NCBI GenBank assembly: GCA_900542235.1
Contig: UQNB01000038.1
Coordinates: 1 to 19,389 of the forward strand
Length of the DNA stretch: 19,389 bases
Direction of reading: 5' to 3'
Origin: an uncultured Collinsella sp.
GTDB lineage: Bacteria > Actinomycetota > Coriobacteriia > Coriobacteriales > Coriobacteriaceae
Positions 14,046 through 19,389 of the stretch are shown here, one piece after another. A model generated the notes under the pieces. The model did no database searches, had not been told where the DNA came from, and saw nothing but the letters and a program-made list of their open reading frames with translations. A program made the position numbers and the translations under genes. The first letter of the stretch is position 1. Each line of letters opens with the position of its first letter.

Positions 14046-14079
14046 GTAAAAAGGCGGCCACCCGCATGGGATGGCCGCC
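14046..14079 (-). terminator. Terminator after hpf
   Basis: GGCGGCCA (14053-14060) and TGGCCGCC (14072-14079) form an 8-bp stem, followed on the minus strand by TTTTT. Confidence 0.75.
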
Positions 14080-14082
14080 AGC

Positions 14083-14104
14083 CGTTAACTCATGCAAGTT
14101 AACG
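14083..14104. other. Inverted repeat just after the hpf stop
   Basis: CGTTAACT (14083-14090) and AGTTAACG (14097-14104) are perfect 8-bp arms around CATGCA, placed between the hpf stop and its terminator. It may be a 3' stabilising hairpin. Confidence 0.4.
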
Positions 14105-14108
14105 TATT

Positions 14109-14693
14109 TTACTCGTCAAGTGTTTCGATGCGGGGCTTGATGATGCCATATCCACCATTCTTACGGTGATACACCACATTGATAAGGCCGGTCGTCGCGT
14201 TCTCGAACACGTAGAAGTCGTGACCGAGCAGATCGGTCTGCACCAGCGCCTGCTCCTCAGTCATCGGAGTGACGTCGATAACCTTCTCGCGGACGAGCAG
14301 GTCGTCTTCCTCCTCGGGCAGCAGCAGGTCGGCCAGATCCTCGACGCGCTCGACCGGTGCGACATCCGCGGCGCTGGCACCACCCTGGCGGTTGTCCACG
14401 ACCTTAGTCTTGAACTTGCGCAGCTGGCGGGTAACCTTATCGGCGGAGAGGTCGATGGCGGCATACATATCTGCGCCGTGCTCGGCAACGCGAATCACAG
14501 AGCCGCGGGCACGAACCGTGACCTCGACGATTGCCGGGTTGGGGTTCGAGGGGTTCTTCTCATAACGAAGCACGACGTCGACTGTCATGGGCTCGATATC
14601 GAAAACCTTGAGCGCCTCGCCGATCTTCTCATCCACATGCGCACGCAGAGCATCGGTTACCGTCGTCTTGCGTCCAGAAACCTTGATATCCAT
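14109..14693 (-). CDS. hpf: Long-form ribosome hibernation promoting factor
   Basis: 194 aa from the ATG at 14693, which has GGAG 6 nt upstream; the longer frame to 14753 has no supporting ribosome binding site. The N-terminal HPF/YfiA domain (1-100: MDIKVSGRKTTVTDALRAHVDEKI, then YAAIDLSADKVTRQLRKFK) binds the 30S subunit. The C-terminal domain (about 130-190: TEEQALVQTDLLGHDFYVFENATTGLINVVYHRKNGGYGII) dimerises and pairs ribosomes into 100S particles. Length and domain order match long HPF of Gram-positives. It is a single gene with its own terminator, expected to be induced in stationary phase or stress. Confidence 0.95.
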   Translation of the reverse strand: MDIKVSGRKTTVTDALRAHVDEKIGEALKVFDIEPMTVDVVLRYEKNPSNPNPAIVEVTVRARGSVIRVAEHGADMYAAIDLSADKVTRQLRKFKTKVVDNRQGGASAADVAPVERVEDLADLLLPEEEDDLLVREKVIDVTPMTEEQALVQTDLLGHDFYVFENATTGLINVVYHRKNGGYGIIKPRIETLDE

Positions 14694-14814
14694 ACGTGGC
14701 TCCAATCTGCCTCGGGGACTTACTGTACTGGCTATGTACCCATTGCCGTGCATTTAATCACGCGGATTCCTAAAGACCCGAATAACGATTGCTTAATACC
14801 GCATACCGAAGTCT

Positions 14815-14838
14815 CGCACTTTTCTGTGGCAAAGTGCG
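14815..14838. promoter_or_regulatory. CGCACTTT-N8-AAAGTGCG inverted repeat upstream of hpf
   Basis: Perfect 8-bp arms separated by 8 nt, about 120-145 bp before the hpf start and past the preceding terminator. It could be an operator or an RNA hairpin in the hpf leader. Confidence 0.35.
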
Positions 14839-14909
14839 CTATGGGAGGGCGTCGGCGACTTTGTATTTGGTCCCGAAAATTGGCTTTGACCTGCTGGTTT
14901 TATAGGGAT

Positions 14910-14944
14910 AAAAAAGCCGGGCTCCCCTATTGGGGAAACCCGGC
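14910..14944 (-). terminator. Terminator of the solute-binding lipoprotein gene
   Basis: GCCGGG-CT-CCCC pairs with GGGG-AAA-CCCGGC around a TATT loop, and six T follow on the minus strand. Confidence 0.8.
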
Positions 14945-15010
14945 AGTGCGTGTTGAAACCGTGAAGAGGTGTCCTTTCCAACGTATAGGAGACACCACCC
15001 CTAGCAATAA

Positions 15011-16018
15011 CTAGCTATTAAGTTTGTTAATGTCGTCGTCAGTGATGGTGCCTTCCTGGCTGGACGATTTGTCCTCGGAGGATGCGGTCTCATTGTTGGA
15101 ATCGGAGGACTCGCTGCCGGAGGACGTGGTCTCACTGGACTCAGAGTCGCCCGGCTGCACGTTAGCGCCCGAAACCGTCTTAGTGGTGAGGTCGTAGGGA
15201 ATCTGGCCGTACCAGACGCAGTGAACCGCCTCGAGCGTGCCGTCGACCGTGATGTCGTCGAGGGCATCACTCACGGCACGGCACAGTTCGTCATTGGACG
15301 AGAGGCCCGCAACACCAAGCGTCGAGGGCGCCTCGAGCGCACCGACATAGGAGATCTCGCTCATCAGGCGTGCAAGGTAGCCGCCGGCCGTGGAGTCGCA
15401 GATCACATAGTCGACTTCGCCGGACTCGAGCGCCTCAAAGCACTCGTTGATGTTGGAGTAAGTCTTTTGGTTGGCGGTGATGCTCTGCTTAGCAAGCGCC
15501 TCCTGCGAGGCCGAGGACATCTGGATACCCAGAGTAGACGTGTTAAGGGTATCGGTGGAAACGCTTAGCGACCCACCATCGCTGGTTTTACCGAACACGG
15601 AAGCGGCATCGTACAGGCAGGTGCCGAGCGAGCTAACGTCCCCATCCGTGGAGTTGATCTCGCCGATAAAGATATCAGCCTTTTTGTCGCCGAGCGCGGA
15701 ACCTGCCGAGGACGCATCGACAAAGGCGACCTTAAGGCCCATGCGGCTTGCGAGGGCGCGGGCAGCGTCGACTGCATACCCCGTGAGCTCGCCGTCAGCG
15801 CTCTGCATGGCCTGCGGCGCATCGGAGGTATCGAGGGCAACCGTCAGGGTACCGGGAGTGACCAGGGCATCATCCGACACCGTGGGCGTGACGGTCTCGT
15901 ACTCGATCTGGTCGATCGTGGGAGTCGTGAACGCAGACAGCGGGTTGAACGCGCATCCGCTCAGGCCCAAAACGGCGATGACCGCCGCGGTCCCAGCACC
16001 TAACCGAGCCGCGTGCAT
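15011..16018 (-). CDS. Solute-binding lipoprotein (SBP family 3-like, amino-acid type)
   Basis: 335 aa. It has a lipoprotein signal peptide with lipobox LSGC (Cys22). The body (about 60-285) resembles family-3 binding proteins: GTLTVALDTSDAPQAMQSADGELTGYAVDAARALASRMGLKV, then DIFIGEIN, then CFEALESGEVDYVICDSTAGGYL. The C-terminus (about 290-335) is a Ser/Glu/Asp-rich low-complexity tail. The ATG at 16018 has GAGGGG 7 nt upstream; an in-frame ATG at 16036 (AGGG, weaker) would give a slightly longer signal peptide. No ABC permease or ATPase gene is adjacent, so it is an orphan receptor or its transporter is elsewhere. The ligand is unknown. Confidence 0.85.
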   Translation of the reverse strand: MHAARLGAGTAAVIAVLGLSGCAFNPLSAFTTPTIDQIEYETVTPTVSDDALVTPGTLTVALDTSDAPQAMQSADGELTGYAVDAARALASRMGLKVAFVDASSAGSALGDKKADIFIGEINSTDGDVSSLGTCLYDAASVFGKTSDGGSLSVSTDTLNTSTLGIQMSSASQEALAKQSITANQKTYSNINECFEALESGEVDYVICDSTAGGYLARLMSEISYVGALEAPSTLGVAGLSSNDELCRAVSDALDDITVDGTLEAVHCVWYGQIPYDLTTKTVSGANVQPGDSESSETTSSGSESSDSNNETASSEDKSSSQEGTITDDDINKLNS

Positions 16019-16270
16019 CAAGCTGCCCCTCACCATGTCCACTACCCTGCCTTCTGTGTCGTATACGATCCGTGCGTTGCACGAAATATCAGATTGTTCC
16101 CACCAGCTGACCTGGTATTTGACCCCACACTTGCGCACCGGGGTGTTTGCTCGGGAGGCCGCAGCCACCTTCACGACTGGCCCGCTCGCCCGCGAGGCGG
16201 TATTGCCCCAAAGAAAGTAGAACGGACGGTGCGGCTTACATCTAGGACGCGCCATGATCGCGCCGCGCGC

Positions 16271-16338
16271 ACGCGGTCGCTTACGTGGATCCCTTTGACC
16301 GCGTCTGTCTTGGACTAGGACGGGCATTTCGTCCGTCC
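16271..16338 (-). ncRNA. Structured leader of the lipoprotein gene (tentative)
   Basis: Two stems lie just after the predicted start of transcription: GGACGG/CCGTCC (16318-16323 with 16333-16338, 9-nt loop) and ACGCGGTC/GACCGCGT (16271-16278 with 16297-16304, 18-nt loop). I recognise no riboswitch family. Confidence 0.25.
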
Positions 16339-16367
16339 GCAACCACAGCCTGGTAGGAACGTAGCGC

Positions 16368-16373
16368 ATTATA
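16368..16373 (-). promoter_or_regulatory. Promoter of the lipoprotein gene
   Basis: A perfect TATAAT lies on the minus strand; the upstream TTAAAC-like -35 is weak. The start would be near 16361, about 340 nt before the ATG. Confidence 0.45.
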
Positions 16374-16468
16374 GCTAAGTTCAAGCTAAAGTTTAAGGTT
16401 AGGGGCGTCATTCGCATCGCGAGTACAGATTTTGCAGGTCGGAGTGGGCTATTCGTGCCCCTATGAAG

Positions 16469-16497
16469 CCCGGAGCTCCCCTACGGGGAGCTCCGGG
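16469..16497. other. Perfect 13-bp GC-rich hairpin
   Basis: CCCGGAGCTCCCC-TAC-GGGGAGCTCCGGG with a 3-nt loop. There is no T tract on either strand. A second, weaker hairpin (GGGCGCCC/GGGTGCCC) follows at about 16496-16517. It may end or protect minus-strand transcripts from the comFC side, or be part of the neighbouring repeat element. Confidence 0.55.
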
Positions 16498-16512
16498 GCG
16501 CCCTTCTTAGGG

Positions 16513-16739
16513 TGCCCTGGTCAAAATATGGCAAATATGAGTACTGCCACCAATTTAGTAACAGGCAATTTTGGCCTCTCGGACAGATTTTGCGCTCAGT
16601 GTCGCCAACCTGATGCTTAGTTATTCTACATTTGTTTATTATTTTCTTACTTTACACCGCCTCCAAGTCCTAAATTCCTTGATTTTGCTGTTACTGATTT
16701 AGTGACAGTACTCATATTTGCCATATTTTGGCCAGGGCA
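16513..16739. mobile_element. MITE-like element with 52-bp terminal inverted repeats
   Basis: The left arm (16513-16564) and the right arm (16688-16739, reversed) match at 47 of 52 positions without gaps; mismatches are at arm positions 9, 35, 39, 42 and 44. The outer ends read TGCCCTGG. The 123-bp interior is AT-rich and carries no credible gene. No clear target-site duplication is visible. It could instead be a long transcriptional hairpin, but the length and near-perfect, ungapped arms favour a non-autonomous mobile element or dispersed repeat. Confidence 0.6.
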
Positions 16740-16769
16740 TATGATTAACCCCCTATTTTCGACACGATA

Positions 16770-17879
16770 TTAGACCGGCTTAAGCCCAAAACACACCCGC
16801 AGCGTGTTAAGCAACGCCTCTTGCTTCTTTCTGCGGGCATCGACGCGATTCCGGTACCGCTTTCGCATACGCTGGTGGATGCGCCATGCGAGCGCTTCCA
16901 TCGCTTCCATGTCGCAAAGCATTTCGTTGTTGACCGTTGCGACCTCGATTCCCATAGTAATCAAGCCCGTGTTGCGTTTTTCATCATGGATACGTCCCCT
17001 CCGAGAGGAATGGCCCAGCTCACCGTTGTATTCCAGGTCAAACCGGGCCGCTTCTTGATACGCATCGCAAACTGCATGAGGCATCCCCGAGATTGCCTGC
17101 GCACGGTCATCGAACTCGATCTTGTAGTCGGTCTTAAAAGGTCCGCAGGCAAACCCGCCATAGGAAAACGGAAGCGAAAACAGAGCGAGCATGATGCACT
17201 CCATGGGCGAGAGCAGGTTTTCTGACAAGTAGGGACACAGACGCTGCAATTGTTTGGCCGTGCTTCCCTTGCATGTCGTAAGGTAATCTGCCAGGCGATC
17301 GGGCGTCAGCACCGGTTCGACTTCAAAGTAGCCCACGTCTGCTGGCTGGTCCTTGTCCTTTGCAAGTTTATTCGTAACAGGCGAGGTGTAGGGAGGCAGA
17401 TACTTCCCGCGGTCGCTCAGTGAAATCTTAGAGCACAGCTCCTGGGCCAGGGCAAACGCCTGGATGCAGCCGACCTCGCGCGCAACGGCAACACAAAGGG
17501 CCTCGGGAGATAGGCTGTACACCCCCGGTTCCACCTCTAGAATCGAGCCGGCGGGCAACCCGGAACACACGGACCAGCCTACGCCAGGCATGCGGCGGCG
17601 CTGCGCCGCAGATCCCACCAGCAAGCACAGATCTTCTTGCACCTCGCCACTTTTGGCTCCAATTCGCACCAAGTCAGGAAGATAGATATCCTCGGTCGAG
17701 GGAGACGACGTGCGCAGCACACGGCGCTCATCATCGGGATTAAGGTCCTTCCAGCTGATATAGCCCATCTGCCGGCGCTCGGCGCGCATCATGCGCAGCG
17801 CTGAAGCGCCTGTTAGGATTACGGAAGCCGCTAGCTGTTCGCCTGTCGGCTCGTTGCGCCGCTCAATCTTCACTGCCAC
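16770..17879 (-). CDS. PD-(D/E)XK (DUF559-like) nuclease-fold protein of unknown function
   Basis: 369 aa from a GTG at 17879. AGGGGTGG, which overlaps the comFC stop, lies 4 nt upstream, so translation is coupled; the frame stays open further upstream, but that part is antisense-like shadow of comFC. The C-terminal region (about 222-325) shows LSPMECIMLALFSLP, GGFACGPFKTDYKI, then D272 and FDLEYNGELGHSSRR, HDEKRNTGLITMGIEVATV. This is the layout of DUF559/Vsr-like PD-(D/E)XK domains, with E283 and N285 at the ExK position. The middle part (about 85-150, PGVYSLSPEAL...AFALAQELCS) recalls AbiEi-type proteins. No cognate AbiEii-type toxin is next to it. The last 30 residues are very basic. Function is unknown; nuclease activity is a guess because the usual Lys is missing. 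Confidence 0.7.
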   Translation of the reverse strand: MAVKIERRNEPTGEQLAASVILTGASALRMMRAERRQMGYISWKDLNPDDERRVLRTSSPSTEDIYLPDLVRIGAKSGEVQEDLCLLVGSAAQRRRMPGVGWSVCSGLPAGSILEVEPGVYSLSPEALCVAVAREVGCIQAFALAQELCSKISLSDRGKYLPPYTSPVTNKLAKDKDQPADVGYFEVEPVLTPDRLADYLTTCKGSTAKQLQRLCPYLSENLLSPMECIMLALFSLPFSYGGFACGPFKTDYKIEFDDRAQAISGMPHAVCDAYQEAARFDLEYNGELGHSSRRGRIHDEKRNTGLITMGIEVATVNNEMLCDMEAMEALAWRIHQRMRKRYRNRVDARRKKQEALLNTLRVCFGLKPV

Positions 17880-17889
17880 AAAACCACCC

Positions 17890-18696
17890 CTACCAAACAC
17901 GTGCGATAGCAAGGCCATCGACTGCCGCAGCGCCGGCGCGCTTGAGCTCCGCCGAGGCTGCTGCCATGGTCGCGCCCGTGGTGATAACGTCATCGATAAG
18001 CAGTAGGCGGCGGCCGTGCACGTCCTCAACCGTCTCGTACATGCCTTGGGCACGCTCGCGGCGCTCCTCACGACCGAGTTCGCGCTGGTCGCCATGCCCG
18101 TACTTGACGAGAGCATCGAGCAGGGGAACACCCGACAGCTCGCAAAATGGGCGCGCAATAGCCTCCATATGATCAAAACCACGCCGCCGAAACGCTGCCG
18201 CCGTCGCAGGCACAAACACCACCGCATCCGCACCGGACAGCACACCTCCTAAGCGTTCGGGCACCACGACCTGGGCATGCAGGGCGGTGTCGTAAAGCAG
18301 CTCCGCCAGATACGGAGCCAGACGTCGCTCGCCCGCATCCTTGTACGCTTTAATGATGCGCGGCAGCGGATGCGCGTAGACGGCGCACGCCAGGCAGCGG
18401 TCGAGCGCCTCCGACATTGCCGAGGACGTGCCCTCGACCGAACATTCAGTGCACAGCAAATCCCCAAACGGGGCGCCGCATCGGGTGCAGCTATGACGTG
18501 GGTCGATGAGCGTGAGCGCAGCCAGGCAGTCTTGGCAAATAAGCGCACCGGCGCGCTCGCAGCCGGCACATCGTGTTGGCGACAATGCCTCGAGCGCCTC
18601 GCGTGCCACCCGCTCGGCAAACGGTAGCAATTCGTCCGCAAACGGTAGGGCGCTGGCACCCTGCAGACGGTTCAATATGTTCAGATGGCTCTTCAA
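17890..18696 (-). CDS. comFC: ComF family protein (ComFC-like phosphoribosyltransferase)
   Basis: 268 aa. Two Cys4 zinc-ribbon-like sets lie near the N-terminus (C43, C46, C54, C57 and C70, C73, C82, C85). The phosphoribosyltransferase domain contains FVPATAAAFRRRGFDHMEAIA and the PRPP-binding LLLIDDVITTGATM at 231-244. ComFC homologues take part in DNA uptake in competent bacteria, and some have other roles. The start is TTG at 18696; GGGAGGG lies 7 nt upstream and no in-frame ATG is available before residue 94. The ribosome binding site sits in one arm of a perfect 11-bp hairpin. The gene after it overlaps its stop with its ribosome binding site. Confidence 0.9.
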   Translation of the reverse strand: MKSHLNILNRLQGASALPFADELLPFAERVAREALEALSPTRCAGCERAGALICQDCLAALTLIDPRHSCTRCGAPFGDLLCTECSVEGTSSAMSEALDRCLACAVYAHPLPRIIKAYKDAGERRLAPYLAELLYDTALHAQVVVPERLGGVLSGADAVVFVPATAAAFRRRGFDHMEAIARPFCELSGVPLLDALVKYGHGDQRELGREERRERAQGMYETVEDVHGRRLLLIDDVITTGATMAAASAELKRAGAAAVDGLAIARVW

Positions 18697-18700
18697 GACA

Positions 18701-18734
18701 CAACCCTCCCTACGTTCGGTCGCAGGGAGGGTTG
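18701..18734 (-). terminator. Hairpin that overlaps the comFC ribosome binding site
   Basis: CAACCCTCCCT (18701-18711) and AGGGAGGGTTG (18724-18734) form a perfect 11-bp stem with a 12-nt loop. On the minus-strand RNA the 3' arm contains the comFC Shine-Dalgarno and is followed by TTGTGTCTT. It could be the terminator of the upstream gene, a translational switch for comFC, or both. Confidence 0.6.
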
Positions 18735-18753
18735 TTGATTCAGCGCTATGATA

Positions 18754-18770
18754 CCCCGATGCGCTCGGGG
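18754..18770. other. Small hairpin between the Arg-rich gene and comFC
   Basis: CCCCGA and TCGGGG form a 6-bp stem with a 5-nt loop, 28 bp past the upstream stop. There is no T tract. Confidence 0.3.
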
Positions 18771-18798
18771 CAAGGCGAGCTAAATCCGCTCGCGGGCG

Positions 18799-19389
18799 TT
18801 ATTCGCCGGCGGGCGGTTGTGGTGCAGACGAAGACGGGGCCGAGCCCTCGCCACCATCCTGGCGCGGCTTGCGGGAACGGCGACGGCGACGGCGCTTTTG
18901 ACCCTGGTCGGCCGAGCCCTCGCCGCCGCGATCCTCGCGCGGCTCGCGCTCGTCGCGAGCGGCGCCACGCGAAGCCTTGGCAGCAGCTCCCCCGCCATCT
19001 CCGGGACGACGGCGCGTGACCTTGACCTCGCCATCCGAGACCTGATCGGCCACGGAGGGCACTGAAGGCTTCTGCTGTGCGCCCGAGGAATGGCGACGGC
19101 GCGGACGCGGCGCGCGCTCCTCCTCGCCACGTGACTTGCCGCCCTTGTCGACAGGCGCATCGGAGGCCGAGGGACCCTTGGAAGCGGCACCAGCCTCGCG
19201 AGCAGCTGCGGCGCGGAAGGCGTCCTCGCGCTCCTCGCTCGACAGATGACGGCGACGACGGCGCGTGGGATTCATGCCACCGCCGCGATTCTGCTGCTGG
19301 GGCTGTTGAACCTCGCGCTCGCGAGCGCCGTTCTTGCCGGCGGCTGCGGCCTCGCCGGCATGCGACACGTTCTTGCCGCCGGCGGTGAT
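18799..19389 (-). CDS. C-terminal part of an Arg-rich low-complexity protein (runs off the window)
   Basis: 195 residues are visible and the frame stays open to the window edge (it begins ITAGGKN), so the true start lies outside. The visible part is disordered: Arg/Lys clusters (TRRRRRHLSSEERE, KRRRRRRSRKPRQ), many Gly/Ala/Asp/Glu/Ser, and a Gln-rich run. Such basic tails occur on RNA-binding proteins (DEAD-box helicases, Rho, RNase E/G). No catalytic domain is in view, so I do not name it. The comFC hairpin lies 64 bp after the stop. Confidence 0.65.
   Translation of the reverse strand: MTAGGKNVSHAGEAAAAGKNGAREREVQQPQQQNRGGGMNPTRRRRRHLSSEEREDAFRAAAAREAGAASKGPSASDAPVDKGGKSRGEEERAPRPRRRHSSGAQQKPSVPSVADQVSDGEVKVTRRRPGDGGGAAAKASRGAARDEREPREDRGGEGSADQGQKRRRRRRSRKPRQDGGEGSAPSSSAPQPPAGE

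Larger units (their letters stand above)
14694..15010. other. 317-bp intergenic region: hpf leader and lipoprotein-gene 3' end
   Basis: It holds two structures belonging to the lipoprotein gene's 3' end, a hairpin at 14969-14996 (GGTGTC/GACACC) and the terminator at 14910-14944, plus an 8-bp inverted repeat at 14815-14838. No gene is supported, and I found no hpf promoter I trust. Confidence 0.5.
16037..16769. other. 733-bp gene-free region: long lipoprotein leader and repeat element
   Basis: The left half (to about 16361) would be a leader of about 340 nt for the lipoprotein gene, with inverted repeats at 16271-16304 and 16318-16338. The frame through it has no ribosome binding site. The right half holds a GC hairpin (16469-16497) and the MITE-like element (16513-16739). 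No tRNA, tmRNA, SRP RNA or RNase P motif was recognised. Confidence 0.55.

Noticed and set aside
16255..16361. Possible 6S, SRP, tmRNA or RNase P RNA in the lipoprotein leader
   Set aside because: Only short chance matches. None of the conserved motifs of these RNAs could be found.
16037..16417. N-terminal extension of the lipoprotein frame by up to 127 codons
   Set aside because: The signal peptide and lipobox would become internal, codon use is unlike the neighbours, and no ribosome binding site precedes the upstream ATGs. It is more likely an untranslated leader.
17919..18245. N-terminal extension of the DUF559-like frame across comFC
   Set aside because: It overlaps comFC in another frame with a Ser/Arg-rich shadow composition. 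The GTG at 17879 has a well-placed ribosome binding site.
1..19389. CRISPR array, prophage, integrase or restriction cluster
   Set aside because: No regularly spaced direct repeats and no such genes were found. The only repeat structures are the MITE-like element and the coding repeats in the oxidoreductase tail.

Overview
The window looks like chromosomal DNA of a gut Coriobacteriia member, most likely Collinsella or a close relative. I base this on the high GC, dense gene packing with strong GGAGG-type ribosome binding sites, mannose-family PTS genes and the overall gene set. The genus is inference; no rRNA or other phylogenetic marker is present. Almost everything is on the minus strand. 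The only plus-strand genes are one two-gene cassette (7453-8337).

Region 1 (about 60-6905) is an amino-sugar utilisation locus. Transcription runs leftward from an extended -10 promoter near 6900 through PTS IIA, a YajC-like protein, IIB, IIC and IID. It is followed by a GntR/UTRA regulator, an AgaS-type SIS isomerase/deaminase and a NagA/AgaA deacetylase. Together they would import and phosphorylate N-acetylgalactosamine (or a similar sugar), deacetylate the 6-phosphate and convert galactosamine-6-phosphate to tagatose-6-phosphate. The later kinase and aldolase are not in the window. Two nearly identical 14-bp operators, one over the agaS promoter and one just downstream of the PTS promoter, suggest that the local GntR protein controls both units.

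Region 2 (6905-8337) is a 550-bp AT-rich divergent intergenic region followed by a plus-strand pair: a four-helix DUF2975-type membrane protein and a small Cro/CI-type HTH regulator.

Region 3 (8448-14693, minus strand) holds conserved cell-maintenance and metabolic genes: long-form ribosome hibernation factor HPF, a DegV protein, a 3-hydroxyisobutyrate-dehydrogenase-family oxidoreductase with a remarkable His/Cys-rich C-terminal tail, a small membrane protein, a HEAT-repeat protein, an NAD-type isocitrate dehydrogenase and a membrane-anchored SurA-N-like protein. Four of these (the oxidoreductase through isocitrate dehydrogenase) are separated by 5-15 bp and form one tight operon.

Region 4 (15011-19389, minus strand) carries a solitary solute-binding lipoprotein with a long leader, a 227-bp MITE-like element with 52-bp inverted repeats, an orphan PD-(D/E)XK/DUF559-like protein coupled to comFC, and the Arg-rich C-terminal part of a protein running off the right edge.

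The most unusual items are the metal-binding-like tail on the dehydrogenase, the MITE-like element, the roughly 85-residue insertion in the PTS IID subunit, and the hairpin that hides the comFC ribosome binding site.
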